A stretch of 64,000 nucleotides of DNA from Candidatus Melainabacteria bacterium (GTDB lineage: Bacteria; Cyanobacteriota; Vampirovibrionia; Obscuribacterales; Obscuribacteraceae): contig DTSE01000175.1 of assembly GCA_012965515.1 (NCBI GenBank), positions 16,953 to 80,952 on the forward strand, given 5' to 3'. Of this stretch, positions 17,218 to 25,594 are shown in pieces; position 1 is the first letter of the stretch; each line of letters begins with the position of its first letter. The notes beneath the pieces were generated by a model that saw only the letters and a list, made by a program, of their open reading frames with translations, was not told the DNA's origin and made no database searches. The position numbers and the translations under genes are program-made.

Positions 17218-17644
17218 GGTCCTCTCAGAAGTCCAAATCGATTGTCGCATACCCTTGCTTAAAAATCTAACAAAAAGTTTGCAGAGTGGAGCCCTGTCAT
17301 CGTCTATTGAAGGATGTCAAACAACCCAATTCCAGGCGCGCGCCTGCTCAGGTCTTCAGGTTCGTCTGCTGTCATAGCTACTTAGAACCCTACTTTGGCT
17401 CGATGGGAACGTTTTGGTCTGGTCGCCTCGTGGTCTCCTCAGTCTTGTTTCAAGACACAGTGCGGCACGTCCCGGCGGGAGCAGTTCAACCACTTTCTAC
17501 GCACCGTTGCCAAAGCTACATCGCATCCCTTGACGACTGTGAATGCTGCCACTTGCCCGCTCGTCCGAATGGAATCAAGCCAGGCGCACGTGAGAAAGGG
17601 CAGGAACATTTGTCCCTGCCCTCGAATTGAGTTATGCAAGATGC
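17218..17644. other. Non-coding stretch upstream of metal operon
   Basis: No credible gene. Contains the terminator of the SSB gene at its right end (17597-17622) and, at the left, the start region of the His-rich pseudogene and probably the czc promoter. Frames of 60-110 codons here have unnatural composition. Confidence 0.3.
17597..17622 (-). terminator. Terminator hairpin of SSB gene
   Basis: AGGGCAGG / CCTGCCCT arms with a 10-bp loop region, 22 bp after the SSB stop on the minus strand. The same stem follows the second SSB gene at 30289-30317. Confidence 0.6.
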
Positions 17645-18055
17645 TCAGTTTTTGACAGCTGACATTCTCGCTTTCTTGACTGGAGTCGAGTCGGACTGCT
17701 CACCCAGAGAGTCTTCGGTAGCCGTTGGCTTGCGCCCGCAGAGATGGAAGCTAGTGAGCTTAATCACAGGCTTGGTCATCTCGACTTTGACGCCATTCAC
17801 TTCTTTGTTGAAGGTAGACAATGCAAGTCGTCCATGGATGGCAACCTCGCGCCCCTTGGTTATTGCTCTGAGAACGCGGTCGCCGAGCCCGTTCCATGCA
17901 TCGCAATCTATCCACAGAGTTTTGTTCTCATCGTTATTTGCGGAGAACTCTTTCACGGCGACAGAGAATTTGACGACCTTGTTTCCAGTGTCTCCGAATG
18001 AGATAGCATGGGGATTCTGACCGACATAGCCTATCACGAGTATGGTATTGTTCAT
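17645..18055 (-). CDS. ssb: Single-stranded DNA-binding protein (paralogue 1)
   Basis: ATG 18055 follows GGAGGTG; 136 residues. OB-fold of the SSB family: MNNTILVIGYVGQNPH at the N-terminus, then VVKFSVAVKEF and a C-terminal strand region. The tail is basic (KKARMSAVKN) and lacks the acidic D-F tip of chromosomal SSB that recruits partners. That and the duplicate at 30337-30744 suggest a plasmid or ICE type. Its leader contains a conserved RNA structure. Confidence 0.85.
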   Translation of the reverse strand: MNNTILVIGYVGQNPHAISFGDTGNKVVKFSVAVKEFSANNDENKTLWIDCDAWNGLGDRVLRAITKGREVAIHGRLALSTFNKEVNGVKVEMTKPVIKLTSFHLCGRKPTATEDSLGEQSDSTPVKKARMSAVKN

Positions 18056-18110
18056 GGTGGCACCTCCAGTGCTTGTTAGTGCCTGCCAAACGAACACCAC
18101 TTTCGGACGC

Positions 18111-18153
18111 CCAATGGACGCGCTTGCGCGCCCCTCAAGGGGCCTGCCATTGG
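18111..18153 (-). ncRNA. Structured leader element of ssb paralogue 1
   Basis: In the mRNA sense CCAATGG pairs with CCATTGG and encloses two hairpins, CCCC-UUGA-GGGG and a CGCG/CGCG stem: a compact three-way junction 56 nt upstream of the start codon. The identical layout precedes paralogue 2, where changes near the first hairpin fall in its loop. Likely a cis-acting RNA or protein-binding site. Confidence 0.5.
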
Positions 18154-18551
18154 AAAGCGGTTGGAAGTTGTGTCAGTCTCGGGCACTTGTGACATGCACG
18201 GAGGAAGCCGCCTGTCCAAACCGTTTGCCAATGATTTTGTCGGTTTCCGAAATCGACGTGATCAGGCGAAGTCCAACTGGAGAGAACTCCTCGATAAACG
18301 ATGTCTCTGGGCAAAGCGAGAATAGACTCTACGGTGTTCGCTTGCGGAGTGGACGCTTCGGTGAAGTTCGCGCTGACCGAGTGCCAGATATGTCACGCAT
18401 TTGAACAATGATGGTAGCTGCGCTCGCTCTTCCCGGATGGCATCTACGGGGATTCATGCAGGTGTCTAAACCAGCAGTGTGGTCATATGTTCTGCTGAGA
18501 CAAGAATTTGGTGTAGAGACGAAAGTTTAAAGGAACACACGCACAACTTCC

Positions 18552-18594
18552 AAAAGGGAAGCTCTGCCGCGACCTTCCTCGACGGCAAAGCTTC
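18552..18594 (-). terminator. Rho-independent terminator after TPR gene
   Basis: Stem GAAGCTTTGCCG / CGGCAGAGCTTC (one G-U) followed by CCCTTTT on the minus strand, about 70 bp after the TPR stop at 18661. A near copy occurs at 44800-44838. The stretch 18154-18551 holds no gene I can support. Confidence 0.65.
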
Positions 18595-18660
18595 AATCTT
18601 GAAATGTTATGGGACAATACGTGAATTGTTCGTGAATACCAAGATTCAGGTTCTATAGTT

Positions 18661-19443
18661 TCAGAAGTGATTTTTATTTCTCTCCTCAAATCGAACTATG
18701 TCGTTTGCAATCTGCGCAGCTTTTTCTGTTTGTCCGGTCTTATGCAGGTGGACTACATATGACTCTAAGGCTTCGATTAGCTCATGGTGGGCGGGGTCCA
18801 TTGTGTATTGCAAGGTGCGAATACTTTCTTCAAAAAGCGGATCTGCTTCTTCGCATTTGTTTAGAGAGCAATACGCGGACGCCAGATTAACTAGGGTGCC
18901 AGCGTACTCTTTGCTCTTGCTGCCATAAATCGAACCTTTGATGCTCAGTGCTTTTTTGTAGAGAGTTATGGCTTCGTGACAACGATTTTGTTCGCAGCAC
19001 AAGACAGCAAGATTATTCAGGCATCCGGCAACTTCGGCAGAATGCTCTCCTAGCTCCTCTTGCCAGAGCTTTAGCGCCCTATGATACAGCGGTTCTGCTT
19101 GAGCGTTGAGTCCTTGCTTTCTATAGTGCGTAGCAATGTTGCTGAGATCTTCAGCGAGATTTAGATTGCCTGCGCTTCCAGAAGTCTCGTCGATTGTCAG
19201 TGCCCGCTTATACAGGGGATCTGCCTCTTTGTGCTTGCCTTGGGCGCAATAGCATAAAGCCAGATTATTCAAGGTCATGGTTAAACGCTCATCACGGATC
19301 TGCAGTTTCTCGAGATCATTTAGAGCTATTTGGAATTTCTGCCGCGCAGCAGCATACATGCCTCGTTCATATGCTTGCTGGCCCAGCCACATCTGCATAT
19401 TCCAGTCCTTTATAGTCTTGTCGTCCTTTTGTATGCTACTCAT
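18661..19443 (-). CDS. TPR-repeat protein
   Basis: 260 residues, ATG preceded by GAGGAG. Five or six kinesin-light-chain-like TPRs, each with a pattern like LNNLALCYCAQGKHKEADPLYKRAL. No signal peptide. It is the last gene of the Cus-like operon, followed by a terminator. A second copy of its last 15 codons (RDIVRFEERNKNHF) and its terminator lies at 44.8-44.95 kb, a remnant of a duplicated operon. Probably an adaptor; function unknown. Confidence 0.75.
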   Translation of the reverse strand: MSSIQKDDKTIKDWNMQMWLGQQAYERGMYAAARQKFQIALNDLEKLQIRDERLTMTLNNLALCYCAQGKHKEADPLYKRALTIDETSGSAGNLNLAEDLSNIATHYRKQGLNAQAEPLYHRALKLWQEELGEHSAEVAGCLNNLAVLCCEQNRCHEAITLYKKALSIKGSIYGSKSKEYAGTLVNLASAYCSLNKCEEADPLFEESIRTLQYTMDPAHHELIEALESYVVHLHKTGQTEKAAQIANDIVRFEERNKNHF

Positions 19444-19485
19444 AGTCGTTCTCCTCGTAGAGTTCGGGTGGAAGATATGTCCTGG

Positions 19486-19896
19486 TCACTGGTGAACATG
19501 CACTGACTTCTCCATGTCTCCGAAGAACGCAGGTACAATGAGCTTCTGCATGATGGCATTCATCGAAAAATACATTGTGAGCGTGAAGGTTATTTGCAAT
19601 ACCAAGCTCTTCAAAGGCTTCTTGTGCTTGCGATTTCGTATCCACATGAAGAGACATGCCACTGTAAGAATTAGTATTGAAGCGATTTCGAACAGCACAT
19701 GATACTTCCCGAGTTGGTCCCGCAGACTAGTAGCTCCAGATAGGCCGATTATTAGCGGGATTAGTGGCACAGAACAACAAAGGCAAGAGATGAATGCCGC
19801 CACCGCTCCAACTATGTATGAGCGAATACCAACCTGATTCGGTGAAGTATTTGTTTCTTGGTGATCCCGACTGCAGGAGGAGTGATTGTGATTCAT
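19486..19896 (-). CDS. MerT-like small membrane protein
   Basis: 136 residues, three predicted helices. The first has the vicinal Cys pair in VAAFISCLCCSVPLIPLIIG, like MerT-type mercuric transporters, where the pair receives metal in the membrane. The N-terminus HNHSSCSRDH and the C-terminal VHVHQ could also bind metal. It sits in the Cus-like operon before the TPR gene. The MerT family assignment rests on topology and the CC motif, and the metal is unknown. Confidence 0.55.
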   Translation of the reverse strand: MNHNHSSCSRDHQETNTSPNQVGIRSYIVGAVAAFISCLCCSVPLIPLIIGLSGATSLRDQLGKYHVLFEIASILILTVACLFMWIRNRKHKKPLKSLVLQITFTLTMYFSMNAIMQKLIVPAFFGDMEKSVHVHQ

Positions 19897-19935
19897 ATCC
19901 TATTGCTCAATCATGTAGCATTCAGCGTTTCAAAT

Positions 19936-20436
19936 CTACTCCGAAACGTTCGGCATTGCATCGTCCGCACGATTGAGGTCACGGTTTTTCTGTGAAAACG
20001 TTGCATTCGTTAAGCACAGGACTGCGCCCAAGAGTCCGAGCCCGGCTAGCGCCAGAGGAGCTAGCACAGGTGGTCCGTCTGCGTCCATGGGAATTTTTCC
20101 TGGAGTCATGCAAACCACTCTGAATACCTTGCTCATCGCCAACACTGGATGGGCCTTGCTGTGAAACCAGAAGCCGACGAGTCCCAGAATTGGAGCAAGC
20201 GCAAATCCAATTGCGAGTAAATATCGTCCACTGCGTTGCCATAAGCTCATTGCCAGTGGTCCGACAACGAGCATCGCACAGCAATATATGATCGGTATCC
20301 ACGCTTGCCACTTCTTTCCCAAAACTGCCTGGTGCTCAAATCTCACTTCGACAAGAAGCAGCGCTAGTCCGCCAAGCAGAAGTGCAATGCATACGAACTG
20401 AGCTTTCGCAGGTTCACGAATGTTGCTAAAACGCAT
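19936..20436 (-). CDS. Four-helix membrane protein of the Cus-like operon
   Basis: I start at ATG 20436; the frame continues to a TTG at 20460, inside the upstream gene. About 166 residues with four hydrophobic helices (FVCIALLLGGLALLLVE, IPIIYCCAMLVVGPLAM, YLLAIGFALAPILGLVGF, LAPLALAGLGLLGAVLCL). Loops contain MTPGKIPMDADG. No recognised family. Cotranscription with the surrounding metal genes is likely from the tight spacing. Confidence 0.5.
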   Translation of the reverse strand: MRFSNIREPAKAQFVCIALLLGGLALLLVEVRFEHQAVLGKKWQAWIPIIYCCAMLVVGPLAMSLWQRSGRYLLAIGFALAPILGLVGFWFHSKAHPVLAMSKVFRVVCMTPGKIPMDADGPPVLAPLALAGLGLLGAVLCLTNATFSQKNRDLNRADDAMPNVSE

Positions 20437-20446
20437 GGCAAGTCCA

Positions 20447-20905
20447 TTATTGGCTAACAATGGAATGAACGTGAATCGATTTATCCGTTGGGTCGATGTG
20501 ACCCGTAATAGCTACTTTGGCTCCAGCAAGTTCTTTCGGCTTTTCTTGATCTGAAAGTGCATAGCTGTCTCCTTTTTCGTCAACAAGAATATACTTCGCG
20601 CCGGACGAAATACATTTGTCGATGCATGCTTTGGGATCGGCACCTTCCGCACCCATTTTCGAGTGATCTTTGCCGCACATGCTGTCGCTGATAACGCCCT
20701 TTATCGTACCCTCGTAGACTTCCCCAGCTTTGCTCTGTGCTTGCGGCCCCGCGCTGGTCGATTCCGAGGTTTCTGTTGATGTTGTATTTGCAGTTGAGCC
20801 GGTTGTTGGCTGCGATGCCTGATCAGACTTTTGATCGGCATTGCTGCATGCAGACAATGCGAACACCGTGCTAATGCTGAGTACTAGTTGTTTCGTTATT
20901 CTCAT
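20447..20905 (-). CDS. Lipoprotein with Cys-containing exported domain
   Basis: 152 residues, GGAG before the ATG. Lipobox LSAC (Cys near 20), a low-complexity Thr/Ser linker, then a small domain with GVISDSMCGKDHSKM and ACIDKCISSGAKYILVDEKG. The Cys/His arrangement resembles DUF5818-like exported domains and suggests metal binding. The gene is between TolC and membrane-protein genes of the Cus-like operon. A related Cys pattern (VDKQC ... HTKDCSLM) is in the first gene of this operon. Confidence 0.6.
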   Translation of the reverse strand: MRITKQLVLSISTVFALSACSNADQKSDQASQPTTGSTANTTSTETSESTSAGPQAQSKAGEVYEGTIKGVISDSMCGKDHSKMGAEGADPKACIDKCISSGAKYILVDEKGDSYALSDQEKPKELAGAKVAITGHIDPTDKSIHVHSIVSQ

Positions 20906-20917
20906 GATTTCTCCTTC

Positions 20918-22366
20918 TTAGATTGAACCGCTGGCATATGTCAGGCGAGCCTTTGCCAGTCTGTATTTGTATATGGCTTCCAAAAGTGTCAATCGAGCTT
21001 GAAACATTTTGACGGCAGCATCGAACTGCTCAAGTGCAATCGACTTTCCAACTTCATATCGAGCATGAAATAGTCTGTGGTCTTCTTCGGCGGACGTTAC
21101 TTGCTCCTTCGCCAACGCTACGTTTCGCCTTGCCAGATCTAGATCGATCCAAGCCTGTGAAACCTCTTGCGCCACCTTCAAATCCACATCCCGCTTGGAC
21201 AGTTCCGCTTCACGGACGGCGGCATTAGCCGCCCGCAACTCATTAAAGCGAGATCCGGAATCAAAGAGTGTAATACCGCCCATGACACCAATAAATCCTC
21301 CCCAGCGCCCATTCGCGTCTCCGTCAGGAGAACTTCCAGTGATGTTGCTTCCCAGCCCATAAGCATTTACTTGCGGTGAGTACTTGCTCATTGCTACTTG
21401 TTTGCGCGCCTTCATCTCAGTCACCTTACTTGCCGCTCTCAAGATCTCAGGGCGATTCCTTGCAGCATCTTCAAGAAACTTGTTTAAGTCATCGCTAGTT
21501 TCGACATACTCAAGGGTGTCCTTCAGAACGAGTTGAGAGCCGATATTTACTGCCATAGACACCTTCAGATTCAGCAAAGCCGTATTGAAGTCTCGGTATC
21601 GCTCGTTGAGTTGAATGCGAGCTTTGGCCAATTCCGCTTCTTCTCTAAGGTAATCAGCCTTTGGCGTCTTTCCCTCCTGCATTCTCACTTTCATGTTTCG
21701 AGTGCTCCATTCCCGAAACTTAACGTAGTCCGTTGCGACCCTCAAAGTTGCCTCGCTCCAAGCGGTGTTCCAATATGCTTCCTTGACTTTGAAAGAGGTC
21801 TGAATTCGCTGTTCGTTGTAAGCGGACAGGGATTGTTTCTCTAGCGATCGGGCTGCTCGGTAGCCGCCGATCAAACGGCCACCGGTGAAAAGCGGCTGAG
21901 TGCCGGCGAAAATCAAACTCAATGAACTTCCTCTGACGATTGGTTGCATTGGTGGTGAAGCAACTGAACTGTCGCCAGGAAAGAACAGCATTTGGTTGAG
22001 TGATGATGCGGAGTAAAAGGTGTTGAATGAAGCCGAAGGACCAAATTTCGCCAGAGCAGAACGGGCCAGGTATTTTGAAGCCAACCATGATTGTTCTGTT
22101 TGCTTCAGCGTGAAATTATTCTTGATGCCGATCTGCACCGCATCGTCAAGTCCAAGCGATCCACTTCGTTCAGGAAGCTCTCCGGAAGGAGCGGTTTTTG
22201 TCACTCTCAACTGAATTGGATTGCCAGTCAACACTTCGTCTACCGAAGTCGAAGAGTTGTTTTCTGAATTCGTAATTGGACCTCGCAGCTCTTGCGCTAA
22301 AAGCCTTGTCGGCTGACAGAACGATACGACGAGCGACAGAATGATTGACAGGCGAAAGTTATTCAT
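20918..22366 (-). CDS. TolC-family outer-membrane efflux protein
   Basis: 482 residues. Signal peptide ends near LLAQ; two OEP repeats follow, each with long amphipathic helices (for example RARIQLNERYRDFNTALLNLKV and VAQEVSQAWIDLDLARRNVALA) that build the channel. Start codon overlaps the stop of the RND gene by several bases, so translation is coupled. It provides the outer-membrane exit for the RND/MFP pair. Confidence 0.88.
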   Translation of the reverse strand: MNNFRLSIILSLVVSFCQPTRLLAQELRGPITNSENNSSTSVDEVLTGNPIQLRVTKTAPSGELPERSGSLGLDDAVQIGIKNNFTLKQTEQSWLASKYLARSALAKFGPSASFNTFYSASSLNQMLFFPGDSSVASPPMQPIVRGSSLSLIFAGTQPLFTGGRLIGGYRAARSLEKQSLSAYNEQRIQTSFKVKEAYWNTAWSEATLRVATDYVKFREWSTRNMKVRMQEGKTPKADYLREEAELAKARIQLNERYRDFNTALLNLKVSMAVNIGSQLVLKDTLEYVETSDDLNKFLEDAARNRPEILRAASKVTEMKARKQVAMSKYSPQVNAYGLGSNITGSSPDGDANGRWGGFIGVMGGITLFDSGSRFNELRAANAAVREAELSKRDVDLKVAQEVSQAWIDLDLARRNVALAKEQVTSAEEDHRLFHARYEVGKSIALEQFDAAVKMFQARLTLLEAIYKYRLAKARLTYASGSI

Positions 22367-25300
22367 GACGTCCTCGCTTGAACCGCTTATTCAGCCAGTT
22401 CACAAGATCGTCAATGTAAGCATGCATAATGGGTATATCGAGAAGGCTCAATATTGTTCCGACAATCAATCCGCCGACAACTACAGTACCGAGTGGAGAG
22501 TAAGCATCCATACCTGTTTTTGGCGATATTGAAACAGGCAGCATTACAATGATGGTGATTACCGAGGTCATTAAAATCGGACGCAATCTTTCGGGGCACG
22601 CTTTAATAATCGCCTCATCACGTGGCATTCCATTGCGTCGATGTCTCAAAATTTGATCGATAAGCAAAATCGCTGTGGTGATATCCATGCCGGTCAAGAT
22701 GATCACAGCCATGATAGAAACACTGGAAAATGCCTGATGAGCAAGCCATAGTGCCAGGAAGACACCAGATAGTTCCAGGGGCAGTGAAAAGATCATCTGC
22801 AATGGCTGCAAGAAACCTCGGAATTGAGCGACCAGTACCAGGAAAATAAATAAGAGTGCCAACTGCAAGCCCATGAGGAGGCGGCCGAATGCGTCCATCA
22901 TCTGTGTCATATCGCCGCGCATCTCGATGGTGTAGCCGGGAGGCCAGTTCAACTTTGCCATTGCTTTCATCATCACTTCCATAGCTACATCCATTGAAGG
23001 CGGCTCACCTTTGCGGTAGTAACCCATGACAGTGATGGCTCGGCGCATCTGATCGTGGCTCACCACACTGGGAGCCTCTCTGTATTCCAGGCTGGCGACG
23101 GTCTTCAGCGGGACCTGCTTTCCGTCCGGTGTCGTAATCGTCATCAAAAGAAGGTCACCAGGGTCCCGACGCTGCGGCTCATCGTAGCGAACCAGAATTG
23201 TTCGTTGCCGGAGGTTTGGCAGACGATAATACTCGTTGGTTAAAGCACCTGTCAGTGAATAGTAGGCCTGGTCTGCTATTTGCGAAGGTGTCAGCCCGAT
23301 TTCTTGTGCGCGTCTTGGATCAACCTTAACCTCCCAGTCAGGCTTACTGAGTGTCCAGTCAGTTGCGACCTGGTGCATCCCGTAAGTATCCCTGGCGATC
23401 TCTGCGGTTTGCTCCGCCAGGCGGGAAAGAATTGACATATCTGGACCGGTCGCTAGAATCGAGATTGGCGCCTGGGAGCTTGCCATTACGTCTGATCCCA
23501 TCTCCTTGATTTGCAAGCGACGAATGCCGGGAATTGACGATGTTGCTTCTTTTTGAACACTGTCCATAACGTCCCAAATTGTGTTCTTGCGCTCATCTTT
23601 ATCAGTCAGGGTGATCATGAAGGTGGCAAAATTTACACCGGGCATGTTGTATCCATTAAAATATGTGCCACCGGGATCGGTGCCTATTTCCGTTGAAACA
23701 TGCTCAATCTCAGGATGTTTGAGCATGATCTTTTCAACTTTGGTCGTAATCTTTTCCGTTTCGTCAAATGAAAGACCGGGACTGACTTCAAGCACTCCAT
23801 ATGCCTGCCCGACATCTGCCAGCGGCATCATTTCGCTGCCAATGAAGTTGTAGAAGGTAAAACCAATCACTATGGTGGCAAGTATTCGCGCCATGTTGAC
23901 GAACCGATGCTTGAGCATCCATGCAACGAGGCGCGCATACCCGTGTTCCAAGCGAATCAGCATACGATCGAAAGGTTCAAGGATTCGGATGCGCAGGAGT
24001 CTTGCCATCCAGAATTCATTTGTTATCTCGTCGTCTATCGGTTTTGCTCGGAGAAATTTCTCGGCTAAAACAGCGGTGAGTGTTAGAGATACTAGAAATG
24101 ACGCCAAGAGTCCAAAGATGATCGGCCAGACAAGACCAACGAACATCTGCTGGACTATACCTCCACAAAAGAGCAAAGGAGCCAGAGCAAGAATGAGCAC
24201 GAGTGTCGATGCAGCCACCGCCAGGCGGACTTCCGTGATACCGTCGATAGTGGCAGTCTTTGGATCTTTCCCCATCCGCAGGTGGCGTTCTATTGCGTGG
24301 ATATCGATGATGGAATCATCGACAAGTCTGCCGATTGACAGTAGCAGCCCGATCAGTGTTGAGCTGTCGAGCGTCATGCCCATTGGGATCAGTGCAAGGA
24401 CGGCCATTGCCAGCGAAATGGGAATGGTTATCATCGAGATCAGCGTTGCTCGCCACTCTCCGAGGAATAAGAGCACAGCAATTCCGGTCAGGCAGATTGC
24501 CATGCCGAGTTCTTCCAGCATATTGCGCATCAAAATGCCGACGAAATGAGAGTTATCGTAGCTTACGTCAAAATGAATTCCCGGATAGTCTTTTTCGAGC
24601 GCCGCGATTTCCTTTCTGATGCCAGCTATCACGATAGGAGAGCTGGCTTCCGGCGTTTGAATTACGCTGATTTCGATGCCAGGTTCCACCGTATTTTTAT
24701 GAACATGGTGATAGGCTGCTCGTTTTTCCCAGTATGTATCCACGACACGAGCAACGTCCTTAACATAGATAACTCGGTCGCCATTTGATTTGAGAGGATA
24801 GTCTTCGACCTGCTGCTTGCTACGAGCAAGAGTGTCGATTCGCACGATGGATTCTCCAGCGCCATAGGTAAGACGCCCGGCAGGCTTGGCAGTATTTTGT
24901 TTATCGACGGCATCGCGAACATCAAGAATCGAAAGTCCGAATCCCGCTAGTTTGTTTCGATCAACAAGAACCTGCAGCTGGCGCTTGTAGCCCCCAAAGG
25001 CATAGATAGACCAGACATCTGGAACCTTCTTCAACCGATTGGTAATCTCGTTGTCCGCAAGTTCGCGAAGTCGCACCGGATCCCAGCCTGGTGCAGTCAA
25101 GTTGAATGTCAAAACAGGCAGGTTGAGTGGATCTATGAAAAGCACCCAGCTTGGCTTTAAGTTTGCGCCTGTGACCGGCAAGTCAGCTTGCACGACATTC
25201 ATAAGTGCTTGCGTTTCAACAAGCGCACGTTTCATGTCTGTTCCATAAGGAAACTCAAGCGAGACCATGGAGAAGCCTTCTTGAGAAGTGGAGCGAATGA

Positions 25301-25592
25301 AACGCACTCCTCTGATGTCTACCATTCGCTCTTCAATCGGTTTGCTGATGAATGTTTCCATCTCTTCAGCAGACAGACCGGCCTGCATACTGACTATGCC
25401 AATCATGGGGCTCTGCACGTATGGCATAAGACGCTTGGGCATGTAAAACCCAATTGCCACAAATGCAAGAATGACCATAGATAAGTAGAATGCCCAGATT
25501 GTGTATGGATGCTCAATGGACCAGGCAGTTATGTTGAATCCACGCCCGTGATCCGTTGGCTTTTGTGTGTTTTTGACTTCGGCAGCGGTCAC
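22359..25592 (-). CDS. RND-family efflux transporter (Cus/AcrB superfamily)
   Basis: 1077 residues; GTG start with GGAGGTG upstream, 2 bp after the membrane-fusion gene. Twelve helices in two halves. Helix 4 carries GRLVDDSIIDIHAIERHL (about 420-437), with the paired Asp of RND proton relay, though it differs from the VENVYRR type of the CzcA proteins here. The context of a two-HMBD fusion protein and Cys/His-rich exported proteins points to Cu/Ag or a similar metal. A broad-substrate pump is the alternative. Confidence 0.85.
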   Translation of the reverse strand: MTAAEVKNTQKPTDHGRGFNITAWSIEHPYTIWAFYLSMVILAFVAIGFYMPKRLMPYVQSPMIGIVSMQAGLSAEEMETFISKPIEERMVDIRGVRFIRSTSQEGFSMVSLEFPYGTDMKRALVETQALMNVVQADLPVTGANLKPSWVLFIDPLNLPVLTFNLTAPGWDPVRLRELADNEITNRLKKVPDVWSIYAFGGYKRQLQVLVDRNKLAGFGLSILDVRDAVDKQNTAKPAGRLTYGAGESIVRIDTLARSKQQVEDYPLKSNGDRVIYVKDVARVVDTYWEKRAAYHHVHKNTVEPGIEISVIQTPEASSPIVIAGIRKEIAALEKDYPGIHFDVSYDNSHFVGILMRNMLEELGMAICLTGIAVLLFLGEWRATLISMITIPISLAMAVLALIPMGMTLDSSTLIGLLLSIGRLVDDSIIDIHAIERHLRMGKDPKTATIDGITEVRLAVAASTLVLILALAPLLFCGGIVQQMFVGLVWPIIFGLLASFLVSLTLTAVLAEKFLRAKPIDDEITNEFWMARLLRIRILEPFDRMLIRLEHGYARLVAWMLKHRFVNMARILATIVIGFTFYNFIGSEMMPLADVGQAYGVLEVSPGLSFDETEKITTKVEKIMLKHPEIEHVSTEIGTDPGGTYFNGYNMPGVNFATFMITLTDKDERKNTIWDVMDSVQKEATSSIPGIRRLQIKEMGSDVMASSQAPISILATGPDMSILSRLAEQTAEIARDTYGMHQVATDWTLSKPDWEVKVDPRRAQEIGLTPSQIADQAYYSLTGALTNEYYRLPNLRQRTILVRYDEPQRRDPGDLLLMTITTPDGKQVPLKTVASLEYREAPSVVSHDQMRRAITVMGYYRKGEPPSMDVAMEVMMKAMAKLNWPPGYTIEMRGDMTQMMDAFGRLLMGLQLALLFIFLVLVAQFRGFLQPLQMIFSLPLELSGVFLALWLAHQAFSSVSIMAVIILTGMDITTAILLIDQILRHRRNGMPRDEAIIKACPERLRPILMTSVITIIVMLPVSISPKTGMDAYSPLGTVVVGGLIVGTILSLLDIPIMHAYIDDLVNWLNKRFKRGRHE

Positions 25593-25594
25593 GG

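Noticed and set aside
17286..17630. 114-codon plus-strand frame
   Set aside because: Unusual composition, overlaps the ssb terminator.
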